64,000 nucleotides of DNA from Brenneria salicis ATCC 15712 = DSM 30166. GTDB taxonomy: Bacteria > Pseudomonadota > Gammaproteobacteria > Enterobacterales > Enterobacteriaceae. The number at the start of each line of letters is the position of its first letter. The first letter of the stretch is position 1. The notes under the pieces are model-generated. The model was not told the origin of the DNA, ran no database searches, and worked only from the letters and a program-made list of their open reading frames with translations. A program made the position numbers and the translations under genes. Location: the NCBI RefSeq assembly GCF_003315515.1, contig NZ_QNRY01000002.1, forward strand, positions 110,739-174,738. The letters are read 5' to 3'. Shown one piece after another: positions 10,187 through 23,201 of the stretch.

Positions 10187-12889
10187 TTATTTCTGTAAAC
10201 GACCGTGGCATTGCTTATACTTTTTACCCGATCCGCAAGGACAAGGATCGTTGCGGCCAATTTTACGATCGGCATGCACCGGGGCAGCGGCATCCAGGTT
10301 CTCTTCTTCCTGATGACTCAGTTGCTGCTGGCGAGCCAGACGCTCAGCATCTTCACGGCGTTGCTGTTCCAGAGCTTCAATCTCTTCCGGCATGCGAACC
10401 TGCACTTTACTCAATGTGCTAATCACTTCATATTTCAATGATTCCAACATAGCCGCAAACATTGAGAACGACTCACGTTTGTATTCCTGTTTGGGGTCCT
10501 TCTGGGCATAACCACGCAGATGAATACCCTGACGCAGATAATCCATCGCCGCCAGATGCTCCTTCCAGAGCGAATCCAGTGTTTGCAACATCACGCCTTT
10601 CTCGAAGTTGCGCATGACTTCGCTGCCCACGATCGCTTCTTTGCGCTGATACATGTCGATCGCCTGTTGGAAAATACGCTCGCGCAGCGTTTCTTCATGC
10701 AACTCTGGTTCTTTATCCAACCACGCTTTAATCGGCATATCCAGGTCAAAATCATTTTTCAGACGCTGTTCCAGACCTTCCGTATCCCACATTTCTTCCA
10801 GAGACTGTGGCGGAATATAGCTGTCGATGGTCACCTTGAATACATCTTCACGAATGCTGTTGATAGTCTCACTGATATCAGAAACATCCAGCAATTCATT
10901 ACGCTGAGTATAAATTGCCCGACGTTGATCGTTGGCGACATCATCATACTCAAGCAATTGCTTACGAATATCGAAGTTACGGCTTTCCACTTTACGCTGC
11001 GCGTTGGCGATTGCTTTGGTGACCCAGGGGTGCTCAATCGCCTCGCCCGGTTTCATCCCAAGCTTACGCATCATGTTGGACACGCGATCGGAGGCAAAGA
11101 TACGCATTAACGCATCCTCCATCGACAGATAGAAACGAGAAGACCCCGGATCCCCCTGACGACCGGAACGACCACGTAACTGGTTATCGATACGGCGGGA
11201 TTCATGCCGCTCAGTACCGATGATATGCAAACCACCCGCTGCCAGCACCGCATCGTGACGCTCCTGCCAGGCCGCCTTGATTGCCGCGATTTGTTGTTCA
11301 TCCGGGTTTTCCAGATGGTCGATTTCAGCCTGCCAGCTACCGCCCAGCACAATATCCGTACCACGACCGGCCATGTTGGTGGCAATGGTGACCGCGCCGC
11401 TCTGACCGGCCTGAGCGACAATGTCCGCTTCCATCGCATGGAATTTAGCGTTCAACACGCTATGCTTAATGTCCGCTTTTTCCAGCGCATGAGAAATCAC
11501 CTCCGATTTCTCAATGGAAATCGTCCCTACCAGAACAGGCTGACCTTTTTCGGTACGCTCTTTGATATCTTCAATGATCGCATCAATTTTCTCTTGCTCC
11601 GTCATATAAACCAGATCGGGCAAATCCTTACGGATCATCGGACGGTTGGTCGGGACAACAATCGTATCCAACTTATAAATGGAACTGAACTCAAACGCTT
11701 CGGTATCCGCCGTACCGGTCATCCCGGCAAGTTTTTCATATAGACGGAAATAGTTCTGGAACGTGATGGAAGCCAGCGTCTGGTTTTCGTTCTGAATCGT
11801 CACATGCTCTTTCGCTTCCACCGCCTGATGCAGACCATCAGACCAGCGACGCCCCTGCATGGTACGGCCAGTGTGCTCATCAACGATGATGACTTCACCG
11901 TCTTTGACGATGTAATCCACATCACGGGTAAACAGTACATGAGCACGCAACGCGGCGGTCACGTGGTGCATCAGCATGATGTTCGTCGGCGAGTACAACG
12001 ATTCGCCTTCGTCCATGATGCCTTCTTTAACCAGCAACTCTTCGACCAGCACCAGACCGCGTTCGGTAAGGTTAACCTGGCGGGATTTCTCATCAACGGA
12101 AAAGTGGCCTTCACCGTGGAACGTATCGGAATCCTCTTTTTCCTGACGGATCAGGTGAGGGATGATCGTGTTCACCCGAGTATAAAGCTCGGAACTGTCT
12201 TCGGCAGGGCCAGAAATAATCAGCGGTGTGCGCGCTTCGTCGATCAGAATGGAGTCAACCTCATCCACCAACGCATAGTACAATTTACGTTGAACGCGAT
12301 CTTCCGGGCTGAACGCCATGTTGTCACGAAGATAGTCAAAACCATATTCATTGTTGGTGCCGTAAGTAATATCCGCCGCGTAAGCTTCGCGTTTCGCAGG
12401 GGAAGGCATGCCAGGCAGGTTGATCCCGACGCTCAGGCCGAGGAATTCAAACAGCGGACGGTTATTTTCGGCGTCACGTTGCGCCAGATAGTCGTTCACC
12501 GTTACCACATGTACGCCGCGCCCTGTCAGCGCATTGAGGTAAGCGGGCAAGGTCGCCGTCAGCGTTTTACCTTCACCGGTGCGCATTTCTGCGATGCAAC
12601 GCTCGTTCAATACCATCCCGCCGATAAGCTGTACATCAAAATGGCGCATGCCAAATACACGCTTACTGGCTTCACGAACCACCGCAAAGGCTTCCGGCAA
12701 CAGGCTCTCCAACGCTTCACCTTTTTCCAGACGAGCGCGAAACTCCGTCGTTTTCGCTTTCAGTTCTTCATCCGAAAGCGCTTCCATCGCCGGTTCCAGA
12801 CGGTTAATCACGTCCACGTTTTTGCGCATACGGCGCAAGGTGCGATCGTTACGGCTACCAAAAATTTTGGTGAGTATATTCATGACCAT
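10187..12889 (-). CDS. secA: Preprotein translocase ATPase SecA
   Basis: Peripheral motor that pushes preproteins through SecYEG. The 900 residues are nearly collinear with E. coli SecA (901). Visible features are Walker [49 protein letters not shown], the helicase motif [32 protein letters not shown] and a carboxyl zinc motif [17 protein letters not shown] 12889 ([16 protein letters not shown]) aligns with the E. coli start. Longer in-frame starts upstream are unlikely. It follows secM by about 99 bases, and its translation is expected to respond to SecM stalling. Confidence 0.97.
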   Translation of the reverse strand: MVMNILTKIFGSRNDRTLRRMRKNVDVINRLEPAMEALSDEELKAKTTEFRARLEKGEALESLLPEAFAVVREASKRVFGMRHFDVQLIGGMVLNERCIAEMRTGEGKTLTATLPAYLNALTGRGVHVVTVNDYLAQRDAENNRPLFEFLGLSVGINLPGMPSPAKREAYAADITYGTNNEYGFDYLRDNMAFSPEDRVQRKLYYALVDEVDSILIDEARTPLIISGPAEDSSELYTRVNTIIPHLIRQEKEDSDTFHGEGHFSVDEKSRQVNLTERGLVLVEELLVKEGIMDEGESLYSPTNIMLMHHVTAALRAHVLFTRDVDYIVKDGEVIIVDEHTGRTMQGRRWSDGLHQAVEAKEHVTIQNENQTLASITFQNYFRLYEKLAGMTGTADTEAFEFSSIYKLDTIVVPTNRPMIRKDLPDLVYMTEQEKIDAIIEDIKERTEKGQPVLVGTISIEKSEVISHALEKADIKHSVLNAKFHAMEADIVAQAGQSGAVTIATNMAGRGTDIVLGGSWQAEIDHLENPDEQQIAAIKAAWQERHDAVLAAGGLHIIGTERHESRRIDNQLRGRSGRQGDPGSSRFYLSMEDALMRIFASDRVSNMMRKLGMKPGEAIEHPWVTKAIANAQRKVESRNFDIRKQLLEYDDVANDQRRAIYTQRNELLDVSDISETINSIREDVFKVTIDSYIPPQSLEEMWDTEGLEQRLKNDFDLDMPIKAWLDKEPELHEETLRERIFQQAIDMYQRKEAIVGSEVMRNFEKGVMLQTLDSLWKEHLAAMDYLRQGIHLRGYAQKDPKQEYKRESFSMFAAMLESLKYEVISTLSKVQVRMPEEIEALEQQRREDAERLARQQQLSHQEEENLDAAAPVHADRKIGRNDPCPCGSGKKYKQCHGRLQK

Positions 12890-12988
12890 AATAGTTTTAA
12901 TCTCAAAAATGCCACTCATCCAGCGGCTGCACAACATCAAGATGCTGGAGAAAATTTCTACAGCTATTAATTATCAATAACGTATTTT

Positions 12989-13501
12989 TCAGCGCTGGAA
13001 GTGCGGGCCGGCACGAATGCCTTGAATCTGGGCTAGCCAGAGTCCCGTCTGATGACGAGTCGGGGAAAAAAAGGAAACGCGCCCGGTTTGATGAACGGCG
13101 GTGGGGGGTTTTTCTTCACGTGTTAACAGCGCATTAAGCGTCTCCAGCAGCACCAACGAGTGCGGCTGTAGCTCATCAGCCTGCTGCGCATTAATTTGTT
13201 GTGGCGTCGTCAGTGCAAAAGAGAGGTGACGAATGACGGTGCGAATGGCATGCTGATGCCAATAGTCCACACCAAAAGACGAACGGCGATGCGCCTCTTT
13301 CAGCGCCATGAGATCGGTAAGGCTGAGGGATACGCTATTCGGGCGGATGAAGCTGGATGCGGAATTTGGCATCGAAGCCAGATCTCGTGCTTCATTCAAA
13401 CTTGTTGGCAAGCCAAGACCCGCCGCGACCATCCCCAACAGGAGATGCGGCCAGAAATAACGTCTGCCAAAGTGTCGCCAACGATTTAGAATACCGATCA
13501 C
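12989..13501 (-). CDS. secM: Secretion monitor SecM with a diverged arrest sequence
   Basis: Exported regulator whose nascent chain stalls the ribosome when secretion is slow, exposing the secA ribosome-binding site. A GTG start at 13501 gives 170 residues, the E. coli length, with the signal sequence RWRHFGRRYFWPHLLLGMVAAGLGLP and the conserved VDYWHQHAIRTVIRHLSFAL. At the carboxyl end WLAQIQGIRAGP places Trp155 and GIRAGP at 161-166, exactly as in E. coli. The first arrest residue Phe150 is His here and Ile156 is Leu. It is divergent from the DUF721 gene with only 28 bases between starts, so its promoter must overlap that gene. Confidence 0.9.
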   Translation of the reverse strand: MIGILNRWRHFGRRYFWPHLLLGMVAAGLGLPTSLNEARDLASMPNSASSFIRPNSVSLSLTDLMALKEAHRRSSFGVDYWHQHAIRTVIRHLSFALTTPQQINAQQADELQPHSLVLLETLNALLTREEKPPTAVHQTGRVSFFSPTRHQTGLWLAQIQGIRAGPHFQR

Positions 13502-13529
13502 AAGTTTAACGTCCGTCGGAGCCTGATTT

Positions 13530-14057
13530 ATGCGTGATAGTCGCCCACAATCACTGGAGTCCCTGTTTGATAACGCATCAACGTCGGGCGCGGGTCCACT
13601 ACGTGATGTACAGCAACGCGCTATCGCCTTGCTAAAACTCAACCGCGCGGTACGCGGGTTGCTTCCTGCACAATTGCACCCATGGTGCCGCGTAGCAAAT
13701 TATCGTCAAGGCCTGCTTGTTCTGGAAACCGCCAACGCTAACTGGTTGATGCGGTTACGTTATGAACAACCCGCTTTGATCTCTGCATTACGCGCACAAA
13801 TATTACCATCATTGGCTTCAATCGACATCAGGATTAATCCATCACTCGCCGCAAAAGGGCATGAAATCCTGAAAATTCCCCCTGCACTGTCCGGCAACGA
13901 GACTCAGAGCAAGCCATTGCGTCAGTTAAGCGAACAAAGCGCGGAAACATTGAGAAGTCTGGCAGGGCACAGTCCGGAGAAATTACGCAAGATATTAGAA
14001 CGACTGGCTTCGCTGGCCGGAGAGAGTACCAGTAAAACCAGTCGTAATAAGAAATGA
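13530..14057 (+). CDS. DUF721 (DciA-like) protein
   Basis: A 175-residue protein with the DUF721 domain near residues 28-100: LLPAQLHPWCRVANYRQGLLVLETANANWLMRLRYEQPALISALR. DUF721 includes DciA, the ancestral loader of the replicative helicase DnaB in bacteria that lack DnaC. The tail (about residues 120-175) is polar and basic, ending in TSKTSRNKK. GGAG precedes the ATG at a normal distance. The gene lies between lpxC and secM, convergent with the former and divergent from the latter. Whether it has a role in DnaB loading here is unknown. Confidence 0.75.
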   Translation: MRDSRPQSLESLFDNASTSGAGPLRDVQQRAIALLKLNRAVRGLLPAQLHPWCRVANYRQGLLVLETANANWLMRLRYEQPALISALRAQILPSLASIDIRINPSLAAKGHEILKIPPALSGNETQSKPLRQLSEQSAETLRSLAGHSPEKLRKILERLASLAGESTSKTSRNKK

Positions 14058-14070
14058 CAATACTAAGGCG

Positions 14071-15021
<951 letters not shown>

Positions 15022-15090
15022 TTAGTATACACCAGGCTCGGCGGGACAGTTTAGCACAAAGAGCGGAGATTCCAACGTTATGCGACGCTA

Positions 15091-16242
15091 TTAATCCGCC
15101 TGCTTACGCAAAAACGCCGGGATATCCAGATAGTCTGGCTCTTTATTGGTTTGCGGATTCTGGTCGTTAACCACCTTCGCAACCGGTTTATCCTGAGTCA
15201 GCGGCGTCATGCCATGTTGCTGATAGCGATGATCCATCACTGGCTGACTTGACTGTTTATTGGTCACCAGTGTGATTTCAGGACGTTTGTCCATGCCGAT
15301 ACCCGTCGCAACAACAGTGACGCGCAGTTCATCGTTCATTTCAGGATCAAGGGAAGTACCGATAACCACTGTCGCATTGTCGGAAGCGAAGGCGCGAATG
15401 GTATTCCCCACCGTTTCAAACTCATCCAGACGCAGGTCGAAACCGGCGGTAATGTTAACCAGCACACCGCGGGCGCCAGACAGGTCGATATCTTCCAGCA
15501 ATGGGCTGGAGATCGCCATTTCCGCCGCTTCTTCCGCACGATCTTCACCACGCGCCACACCGGAACCCATCATGGCATAACCCATTTCGGACATCACGGT
15601 ACGCACGTCTGCAAAGTCGACGTTCATCAGGCCGGGACGGGTGATCAACTCGGCGATACCCTGCACCGCGCCTTTCAATACATCGTTGGCCGCGCCGAAC
15701 GCGTCCAGCAGGGAAATACCGCGCCCCAATACTTTCAGCAGTTTGTCGTTTGGAATAGTGATCAGGGAGTCGACATGTTTGGACAGTTCAGCGATACCCT
15801 GTTCAGCAAAGGCCATACGCTTTTTGCCTTCAAAATTGAAAGGTTTGGTCACGACGGCTACCGTCAGAATCCCCAAATCTTTCGCCACTTCCGCCACCAC
15901 CGGCGCCGCGCCGGTGCCAGTGCCGCCGCCCATTCCGGCGGCGATAAACACCATGTCCGCCCCTTCAAGCGCAGTACGCAGTGCTTCACGATCTTCTTCC
16001 GCGGAATTACGACCGACTTCCGGGTTGGCGCCAGCTCCCAAACCTTTGGTAATGCCGCTGCCGATCTGAATGGTCTGGCCGACAGCCGTCTTGCGCAATG
16101 CCTGCGCATCGGTATTGACCGCGAAGAATTCGACGCCTTCGATGCGCTCACGCACCATGTGTTCGACAGCGTTGCCGCCACCGCCACCGACGCCGATGAC
16201 TTTAATCACCGCGTCGTTGGTTAATTCCATTGGTTCAAACAT
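15091..16242 (-). CDS. ftsZ: Cell division GTPase FtsZ
   Basis: Tubulin homologue that forms the cytokinetic ring. The tubulin signature [11 protein letters not shown] is near residue 105, and T7-loop residues lie in the following GTPase domain. The carboxyl peptide [16 protein letters not shown] is the conserved docking site for FtsA, ZipA and ZapD. The 383-residue length equals E. coli FtsZ. It follows ftsA by 68 bases. Confidence 0.98.
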   Translation of the reverse strand: MFEPMELTNDAVIKVIGVGGGGGNAVEHMVRERIEGVEFFAVNTDAQALRKTAVGQTIQIGSGITKGLGAGANPEVGRNSAEEDREALRTALEGADMVFIAAGMGGGTGTGAAPVVAEVAKDLGILTVAVVTKPFNFEGKKRMAFAEQGIAELSKHVDSLITIPNDKLLKVLGRGISLLDAFGAANDVLKGAVQGIAELITRPGLMNVDFADVRTVMSEMGYAMMGSGVARGEDRAEEAAEMAISSPLLEDIDLSGARGVLVNITAGFDLRLDEFETVGNTIRAFASDNATVVIGTSLDPEMNDELRVTVVATGIGMDKRPEITLVTNKQSSQPVMDHRYQQHGMTPLTQDKPVAKVVNDQNPQTNKEPDYLDIPAFLRKQAD

Positions 16243-16310
16243 AATTTCTCTCCGTTTTGTGCCTGTAACTGCGAGATCATAAACTGTGCCAGGTGATCTC
16301 TTTGATAAAA

Positions 16311-17567
16311 TTAAAATTCTTTCCTCAACCAGCTATTGATCCGTTTGAACCAATTGCTCACTGAGGCACGTTTTTCGACTTCGTGCTCACCGCCAAGGTG
16401 AGACTCCTTGCCGTAGTGCAGTAACCCCACCGCTGTAGAGTAGTAAGGCTCCTGAGCGTAATCCGTCAGACCTGTAATATTTAGCGGCTGCCCTATACGC
16501 ACCTGTGTATGGAATACACGCTGCGCACAAGCGGCCAACCCGTCGATTTGCGCGGCGCCACCGGTCAGTACAATACCCGCGGCCAGATGGTGCTTGACGC
16601 CTTGTTGACGTAACTGCTCCTGCAACTGTAAAAGTTCGTCGTTTACCAAATTCAGCAATTCGGTATAACGTGGCTCGATCACTTCAGCCAATGTTTGCCG
16701 CTGTAAACTACGCGGCGGACGTCCCCCCACGCTTGGGACTTCCACATTTTCATCTTTACTGACAATCGAGCCCAATGCACAACCGTGGCGAACCTTGATG
16801 GCTTCCGCATCTGTCGGCGGCGTACCGAACGCGTAGGCGATGTCGCTGGTGACCACGTTGCCCGCATAAGGAATGACCTTGGTATGCCGCAGGGCGCCGC
16901 CGGTATATACCGCGATGTCCATCGTACCGCCGCCGATATCTACCACGCATACGCCCAATTCGCGTTCATCTTCCGTCAATACGGCGTAGCTGGACGCCAG
17001 GCCAGCGAAAATCAACTGATCCACTTTCAGGCCGCAGCGCTCCACGGCTTTGACAATATTCTTCGCCATATCGTTATGGCAGGTAATCAGGTGGACTTTG
17101 GCCTGCATCCGCACGCCGGATAATCCAACCGGATTTTTAATTCCTTCCTGATAGTCAATGGCATACTCCTGCGGGATCACATGGAGCACCCGGTGTTCGT
17201 CGCGCACCCGCACGGACTTGGCGGTATGCACCACGCTTTCCACATCTTCCTGCGTCACCTCTTCTTCGGAAATAGGCACCATCCCTATTTCATTCTGGCA
17301 ACTGATGTGTTTTCCCGATAGCGCCAGATACACCGAGGAGATCTGGCAATCCGCCATCAGTTCAGCCTGATCAATGGCGCGCTGCACGCATTTGACGACA
17401 GATTCGAGATCGTTGACCCCGCCTTTATCCATACCGCGTGACGGGCAACTGCCCACACCGATAATATTGACCATGCCATCGGGCAGAACTTCCCCTACCA
17501 GCGCAGCCACTTTTGCTGTACCGATCTCCAGCCCAACTACCAGTTTTCTGTCCGTCGACTTGATCAT
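16311..17567 (-). CDS. ftsA: Cell division protein FtsA
   Basis: Actin-like ATPase that tethers FtsZ to the inner membrane. The 418 residues follow E. coli FtsA closely: [18 protein letters not shown] (phosphate 1), [19 protein letters not shown] (phosphate 2) and [16 protein letters not shown] (adenosine). The carboxyl amphipathic helix [14 protein letters not shown] is the membrane-targeting sequence. Its start overlaps the end of ftsQ by 4 bases. Confidence 0.97.
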   Translation of the reverse strand: MIKSTDRKLVVGLEIGTAKVAALVGEVLPDGMVNIIGVGSCPSRGMDKGGVNDLESVVKCVQRAIDQAELMADCQISSVYLALSGKHISCQNEIGMVPISEEEVTQEDVESVVHTAKSVRVRDEHRVLHVIPQEYAIDYQEGIKNPVGLSGVRMQAKVHLITCHNDMAKNIVKAVERCGLKVDQLIFAGLASSYAVLTEDERELGVCVVDIGGGTMDIAVYTGGALRHTKVIPYAGNVVTSDIAYAFGTPPTDAEAIKVRHGCALGSIVSKDENVEVPSVGGRPPRSLQRQTLAEVIEPRYTELLNLVNDELLQLQEQLRQQGVKHHLAAGIVLTGGAAQIDGLAACAQRVFHTQVRIGQPLNITGLTDYAQEPYYSTAVGLLHYGKESHLGGEHEVEKRASVSNWFKRINSWLRKEF

Positions 17568-18436
17568 TGTTGTTTAGCCTGTGCCTGATTCTGTTTCTGA
17601 TTACTGTTCTGTTGCTGATCAATGTCTTTTTTTTGATCAACGCCTTGCTGATCAAACAATGCTGGCGCCCAACCTACGGCCGCTCCAGAGTCATAACGCA
17701 AATCAACATAGCTGAGACGTTTTTCCTCGGCCTGCGCCTGCCGTTGCAACAACGGATAAAGCTCAATAAAACGCGCCAGCCGCCGTTCCCGATCATCCCG
17801 TCCCAATTCAAGGCGGATGTCGTCTTCCAATCCCAGTTGCCATGAATGACGCGCACTCATCGCCACCATTTTTAACGTAAACTTCCTTGCTGCCAGTACC
17901 TGGTTCATCGTCCGGTAACCCTCCAGCACATCGGTTTCACTTCCTTCCGGGCCATACAGCAACGGCATCTTGCGGTTCCCTATCCGCTCTGTGGGAACAC
18001 TGAAAGAATTGCCTTCAGCATCGACCATCAACAGGTCATTCCAACGGGCCACCGGAACATATTCAACCAGATGAATCTTTAATTCATCCGGCCACTGCTT
18101 ACGAACACTGGCCTGTTTAATCCACGACAAACGTTCAATCTGCTGTTGGATAACATTCACATCCTGTGTCATGAACGTGCCGGGCGACCCCAACGCTAAA
18201 ATAGCCTGACGAATATCGTCATTGGTGGTGTACTGCCTTTCGCCTGTCACCACCATGCGCGACAAAGGCAAACGGCTGGTATCTTTCATCCACCCGACGA
18301 CCATCCAGCCTCCCCAGACGATCGTCCCTATCACCATCAGCAGGAATACGATCCCGGCCAACTGTCCCCCGTTGCTGCGACGCGACCTTTTCGCTTCCGG
18401 CTCTCGGCCACGTGTATTCAGTGCTGCCTGCGACAT
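17564..18436 (-). CDS. ftsQ: Cell division protein FtsQ with a glutamine-rich tail
   Basis: Bitopic inner-membrane divisome protein linking FtsA/FtsN-dependent steps to the FtsBL complex. It has one membrane segment near residues 27-48 ([22 protein letters not shown]), then the POTRA domain ([22 protein letters not shown]) and the beta domain. At 290 residues it is about 14 longer than the 276 of E. coli FtsQ. The extra part is a low-complexity tail of Gln, Asn, Lys and Asp after residue about 264 ([17 protein letters not shown]). It follows ddlB by one base and overlaps ftsA. Confidence 0.95.
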   Translation of the reverse strand: MSQAALNTRGREPEAKRSRRSNGGQLAGIVFLLMVIGTIVWGGWMVVGWMKDTSRLPLSRMVVTGERQYTTNDDIRQAILALGSPGTFMTQDVNVIQQQIERLSWIKQASVRKQWPDELKIHLVEYVPVARWNDLLMVDAEGNSFSVPTERIGNRKMPLLYGPEGSETDVLEGYRTMNQVLAARKFTLKMVAMSARHSWQLGLEDDIRLELGRDDRERRLARFIELYPLLQRQAQAEEKRLSYVDLRYDSGAAVGWAPALFDQQGVDQKKDIDQQQNSNQKQNQAQAKQQ

Positions 18437-18437
18437 A

Positions 18438-19358
18438 TCAGCCGGCCAACTCCAATACCTTTGCCACCAGTTGCGAGAAGCTCAGGCCGCGTTGACGTGC
18501 CGCCATCGGCACCAGACTGTGGCTTGTCATCCCCGGCGAGGTGTTCACCTCCAGCAGATAAAATGCGCCATCACTGTCCATCATCAGGTCAACGCGTCCC
18601 CAGCCCCGGCAATCAAGAGCGCGGTATGCCGCCATCGACAACGCGGCCAGTTCCTGCTCTTTCTCGACTGACAAACCGCTTGGGCAGAAGTACTGGGTAT
18701 CATCCGACAGATACTTCGCCTCGTAATCGTAAAACGTGCCCGCCGCCTGAATACGGATAGAAGGCAAGACTTCATCGCCAAGGATGGCGACGGTGTATTC
18801 CGGGCCGCTCAGCCATTTCTCCACCAATACCTCGTCATCATGGCGGAACGCTTCTTCCATCGCCGCACGCAATTCGTCGGCCTGATTCACTTTGCTCATG
18901 CCAACGCTGGAACCTTCGCGGCTTGGCTTCACAATCAGCGGCAATCCCAGATGCGCCAGCGTCGCCAGCAGTTCTTCTTGACTCAGCGCCGCAAATTGCC
19001 GGCGGTTCAACGCAACATACGGAGAAACCGGTAAGCCCGACGCCGACCACACCAGTTTGGTGCGTAATTTATCCATCGTCAGCGCCGACGCCATTACACC
19101 GCTGCCGGTATAAGGCAATTGCAAAAACCCCAGAACGCCCTGCAATGTACCGTCTTCACCACCGCGACCGTGCAAAGCGATAAAGACTTTGGTGAACCCT
19201 TCATCTTTTAGCTGCGTGACGGGAAACTCACGCGTATCGACGGCGTGGGCGTTAATTCCCGCCGCTTTCAGACCATCCAGCACCGCCTGACCTGAAAGTA
19301 ACGACACTTCGCGTTCAGCAGAGGTTCCACCAAGCAATACTGCAACTTTCTCCGTCAT
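18438..19358 (-). CDS. ddlB: D-alanine-D-alanine ligase B
   Basis: ATP-grasp ligase that makes the D-Ala-D-Ala dipeptide of peptidoglycan. The 306 residues match E. coli DdlB in length. Visible motifs are [50 protein letters not shown] and the metal-binding end [20 protein letters not shown]. Its start overlaps the murC stop by 4 bases. Confidence 0.97.
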   Translation of the reverse strand: MTEKVAVLLGGTSAEREVSLLSGQAVLDGLKAAGINAHAVDTREFPVTQLKDEGFTKVFIALHGRGGEDGTLQGVLGFLQLPYTGSGVMASALTMDKLRTKLVWSASGLPVSPYVALNRRQFAALSQEELLATLAHLGLPLIVKPSREGSSVGMSKVNQADELRAAMEEAFRHDDEVLVEKWLSGPEYTVAILGDEVLPSIRIQAAGTFYDYEAKYLSDDTQYFCPSGLSVEKEQELAALSMAAYRALDCRGWGRVDLMMDSDGAFYLLEVNTSPGMTSHSLVPMAARQRGLSFSQLVAKVLELAG

Positions 19359-20827
19359 GATGTTCCTCGTTCACTTATCTGCGGCTGTAATCTGGCATCA
19401 GCCAACTTGCGGGCCAATTTACCAATATTACCGGCGCCTTGAACCAAAATCAGATCACCACCGCGCAGGGCCTGTGACAGCAGTTCAGGCAAGGTATCCA
19501 CATCCGTCACCAAAATAGGATCTATCTTACCCCGGCCACGAATGGTGCGGCACAGTGAGCGGCTATCCGCCCCTGGGATCGGCGATTCGCCCGCAGGATA
19601 AACTTCCAGCATCAACAGGACATCCACCTGCGATAATACGTGCGCGAAATCGTCATACAGATCGCGGGTACGCGTATAGCGATGCGGCTGGAAAACCATC
19701 ACCAGACGTCTGTCCGGCCAACCCGCTCGCGCCGCTTTAATCGTCGCATCGACTTCCGTCGGGTGATGGCCGTAATCGTCCACCAGCATGGCGTTGCCGC
19801 GTTGTCCGTTGACCGTTTCGAGCGGGTATTCACCCAGAAAATCAAAACGACGGCCTGTCCCCTGAAAACGCTCCAGCGCGCGCAGGATAGATTCGTCATC
19901 GATCCCTTCGTCCGTCGCCACCGCCACAGCCGCCGCCGCATTCAAAGCGTTGTGGCGGCCTGGCGCGTTCAATGTCACATGCAGCACCGGCTTATCCAGA
20001 CGTTCCAGCGTGAAATGTCCCTGCTCCCCCATCTGTTGATAGCTGGCGACCCGCACATCGGCATCATCGCTGAACCCGTAAGTCGTGATATGACGCCCAA
20101 CGCGCGGCAACAACTCCCGCACCACCGGATCGTCAATGCACATCACCGCCTGGCCGTAAAACGGCAAATTATGTAAAAAGTTAATGAACGTCTGTTTCAG
20201 GTTCTCAAAATCGCCCTGATAAGTATCCATATGGTCGGCTTCGATATTGGTGACTATCGCGACCATCGGTTGCAAATGCAGGAAAGACGCATCACTTTCG
20301 TCTGCCTCGGCGATCAGATAGCGACTCGACCCTAGACGCGCATGCGCGCCCGCCGCCTTAACCAGACCACCGTTCACAAACGTGGGATCCAGTCCCGCTT
20401 CGGCATAAATACTGGTTACCATCGCCGTCGTCGTGGTCTTGCCATGCGTTCCCGCAATCGCAATGCCGTGACGAAAACGCATTAACTCAGCCAGCATCTC
20501 AGCGCGACGAATCACCGGGATACGCGCTTCATGCGCAGCGACGATCTCCGGGTTATCCGCGGCGATCGCCGTGGATACCACCACCACACTGGCATTCAGA
20601 ACATTCTCGGCGCGATGGTGGAAATAAATCTGCGCGCCCAGTTCAGCCAACTGTTGCGTTACCGCATTAGGCGCCAGATCGGAACCGCTGATCTCATAAC
20701 CCTCATTAGCCAACACTTCGGCGATACCACCCATGCCGGCACCACCGATGCCGACAAAGTGTATGTGCCGGACGCGATGCATCTCAGGCACGATTGAACG
20801 TAGTTTCGCCAGTTGTTGAGTATTCAC
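19355..20827 (-). CDS. murC: UDP-N-acetylmuramate-L-alanine ligase MurC
   Basis: Adds L-Ala to UDP-MurNAc, the first stem-peptide step. The 490 residues carry the N-terminal Rossmann glycine loop [16 protein letters not shown], the Mur ligase P-loop [12 protein letters not shown], and the C-terminal-domain blocks [14 protein letters not shown] and [14 protein letters not shown]. It is separated from murG by 83 bases, one of the larger gaps in the cluster. Confidence 0.97.
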   Translation of the reverse strand: MNTQQLAKLRSIVPEMHRVRHIHFVGIGGAGMGGIAEVLANEGYEISGSDLAPNAVTQQLAELGAQIYFHHRAENVLNASVVVVSTAIAADNPEIVAAHEARIPVIRRAEMLAELMRFRHGIAIAGTHGKTTTTAMVTSIYAEAGLDPTFVNGGLVKAAGAHARLGSSRYLIAEADESDASFLHLQPMVAIVTNIEADHMDTYQGDFENLKQTFINFLHNLPFYGQAVMCIDDPVVRELLPRVGRHITTYGFSDDADVRVASYQQMGEQGHFTLERLDKPVLHVTLNAPGRHNALNAAAAVAVATDEGIDDESILRALERFQGTGRRFDFLGEYPLETVNGQRGNAMLVDDYGHHPTEVDATIKAARAGWPDRRLVMVFQPHRYTRTRDLYDDFAHVLSQVDVLLMLEVYPAGESPIPGADSRSLCRTIRGRGKIDPILVTDVDTLPELLSQALRGGDLILVQGAGNIGKLARKLADARLQPQISERGTS

Positions 20828-20910
20828 TTTTTTCTATCGCTACCTTGTTTCATCCCCGGACGCGCTATCGTCCGGCAAAACTGTATAAATGAACCACTAT
20901 TCATGAATCG

Positions 20911-22002
20911 CTATCCATGAACGACGCGAGTGGTTCGACTCTCCGCAGCGGCGCTCACTTCCACCGCCACCCGCTCGGTGGCATCTGGAATCGCTGCCGC
21001 CCGCGCCTGCTGCGCCATTTTCATCAATGTCGCGCGGTTCCAACCCGACAGCGTTTCACTCACGGCATCAACACTGAACTGCGATTGTTCGATAATTTTT
21101 GCCGCGCCCACTTTTTCAAGCGGCAGCGCATTCCAATACTGTTGCCTGTCCTTGTGCTGAAACGGCACAAACAACGCCGGTAATCCGGCGGCGGCAATTT
21201 CACTGACCGTCAGCGCACCTGCGCGGCACACCACGACATCCGCCCAGGCATAGGCCGCAGCCATGTCATCAATAAACTCGGTGATCTTGTGCTGCGTTTG
21301 GCCTGCTTGTTGATAAACCTGCTCAACCTGTGACTGCGCGCCTTTACCGACCTGATGCCAAATCGTAATGCTGTCGCCCAATCGGGCGGCCACGCCGGGC
21401 AGCGTCTGGTTGAGCACCCGCGCACCCTGACTTCCCCCGACCACCAGTACGCGGACAGGGCCGGCGCGGTCAGCCAGACGGCGTTCAGGCGCCGGTAATG
21501 CCAGTACATCGGCTCTCACCGGATTTCCCACCACCTCAGCGCCGGGAAACGCGCCGGGAAACGCCTGCAATACTTTTTTGGCGATACGCGACAACCACCG
21601 GTTGGTCAGCCCGGCAATACCATTCTGTTCATGCAGCACCACTGGGATACCGCACAACCAGGCCGCCAAACCGCCAGGACCGGAAACATAGCCGCCCATG
21701 CCCAGCACCACATCAGGCTTATACTCGCGCATAATCGCCTGAGCCTGACGAACAGCGCGGAAGATGCGCAACGGCGCGCTTAACTGGGCGCCAAGCCCTT
21801 TGCCGCGCAGCCCGGAAATACGGATAAAATCAATTTCAATACCGTGCTGCGGAACCAAATCCGCTTCCATCCGATCCGCCGTCCCTAGCCAGCGTACCTG
21901 CCAGCCTTGCGCCATCAGATGATGCGCCACAGCCAGCCCAGGGAAAACATGCCCCCCGGTTCCGCCCGCCATCACCATCAAACGCTTGCCTTCGCCGCTC
22001 AT
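20911..22002 (-). CDS. murG: Lipid II synthase MurG (N-acetylglucosaminyltransferase)
   Basis: Transfers GlcNAc from UDP-GlcNAc to lipid I at the inner face of the membrane. The GT28 signatures are [15 protein letters not shown] at the amino end, [29 protein letters not shown] and the donor-site block [25 protein letters not shown]. At 363 residues it is about eight longer than E. coli MurG. The additional part is a polar carboxyl tail ([10 protein letters not shown]). Its start overlaps the ftsW stop. Confidence 0.97.
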   Translation of the reverse strand: MSGEGKRLMVMAGGTGGHVFPGLAVAHHLMAQGWQVRWLGTADRMEADLVPQHGIEIDFIRISGLRGKGLGAQLSAPLRIFRAVRQAQAIMREYKPDVVLGMGGYVSGPGGLAAWLCGIPVVLHEQNGIAGLTNRWLSRIAKKVLQAFPGAFPGAEVVGNPVRADVLALPAPERRLADRAGPVRVLVVGGSQGARVLNQTLPGVAARLGDSITIWHQVGKGAQSQVEQVYQQAGQTQHKITEFIDDMAAAYAWADVVVCRAGALTVSEIAAAGLPALFVPFQHKDRQQYWNALPLEKVGAAKIIEQSQFSVDAVSETLSGWNRATLMKMAQQARAAAIPDATERVAVEVSAAAESRTTRVVHG

Positions 22003-23201
22003 CGGGCACTCCTCGTAAACGCCTGTGCTTTGGTCAGTCGCGTTTCAAAATCAATACGTAACAGTAAAACGATAGCCGTCGACATAATCAGCAGACTGGA
22101 ACCACCATAACTGATCAAGGGCAATGTCAGCCCTTTCGTCGGCAACATGCCGGAAGCCGCGCCCACATTCACCAACGTCTGGAAACTAAACCAGATACCA
22201 ATGGCGCAGGCCAGAAAACCCGAAAAGCGCTGGTTAATCTCCAGCGCGCGCCGTCCGATGGACATCGCACGAAAAGCGACGAAGAATATCATTAACAGCG
22301 CCAAAACCACACCGATATAGCCGAGTTCTTCGCCTAAAATAGAGAAAATAAAGTCGGTATGCGCTTCCGGCAGATATTCCAGTTTCTGTACGGAATTACC
22401 CAATCCTTGTCCCCACAACTCCCCACGACCAAACGCCATCAGGGACTGCGTCAACTGATAGCCGCTGCCGAACGGATCTTCCCAGGGATTCCAGAAGGAT
22501 GTGACGCGTCGCATACGATAAGGCTCTGCGACAATCAACAAGCCAACCGCGAACATGCCGCAGCCGATAATCGCCAGGAACTGCCACAATTTCGCGCCAG
22601 CCAGAAACAACATCGCCAAGGTGGTAATAAACAGTACCACCACCGTTCCCAGATCAGGTTGAGCCAGCAGCAACACCGCCAACACCACCATGACGCCCAT
22701 CGGTTTGCAAAAACCCCAGAAGTTGTTACGCACTTCTTCCACTTTGCGCACCATGTAGCTGGAGAGATAACAAAACAGCGACAGTTTCGATAATTCCGCA
22801 GGCTGAATACGCAGCGGCCCCAGAGAAATCCAGCGCGAAGCCCCGTTAACCGAACTCCCTACCACCAGCACCACTAACAACATCACCATGGACGCCAGCA
22901 ATAACACCGGGCTGTAACGCTGCCAGATTTCCATCGGCACGCGAAGCGTCACTAACGCCAGGGCAAACGCCAGCCCCAGATACAAGGCATCGCGCTTGGC
23001 GAATAGGAATGGATCGCTGACAAGACGTTGCCCAACTGGCATTGATGCGGAAGTCACCATCACAAACCCCGTTACCGCCAGCCCAAACGTCAGCCACACC
23101 AGCTTGCGGTCATACAGAACGATGCTCAGCGAATCGCTTTCACGCGTTCCCATGACCCAGCTTTTCAGACGTTCGATAAATGCCAGCCGGAAAAATCGCA
23201 T
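21999..23201 (-). CDS. ftsW: Peptidoglycan glycosyltransferase FtsW
   Basis: SEDS-family polytopic membrane protein that polymerises septal peptidoglycan together with FtsI. The 400 residues contain about ten hydrophobic segments and SEDS blocks such as [52 protein letters not shown] and [18 protein letters not shown]. The carboxyl region [16 protein letters not shown] is also typical. The start ATG overlaps the murD stop by one base (TAATG). Confidence 0.97.
   Translation of the reverse strand: MRFFRLAFIERLKSWVMGTRESDSLSIVLYDRKLVWLTFGLAVTGFVMVTSASMPVGQRLVSDPFLFAKRDALYLGLAFALALVTLRVPMEIWQRYSPVLLLASMVMLLVVLVVGSSVNGASRWISLGPLRIQPAELSKLSLFCYLSSYMVRKVEEVRNNFWGFCKPMGVMVVLAVLLLAQPDLGTVVVLFITTLAMLFLAGAKLWQFLAIIGCGMFAVGLLIVAEPYRMRRVTSFWNPWEDPFGSGYQLTQSLMAFGRGELWGQGLGNSVQKLEYLPEAHTDFIFSILGEELGYIGVVLALLMIFFVAFRAMSIGRRALEINQRFSGFLACAIGIWFSFQTLVNVGAASGMLPTKGLTLPLISYGGSSLLIMSTAIVLLLRIDFETRLTKAQAFTRSAR

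Noticed and set aside
11804..12970. Long open frame antisense to secA (388 codons)
   Set aside because: It mirrors the codon structure of secA, has no family-like sequence or ribosome-binding site, and runs through the conserved secA coding region.
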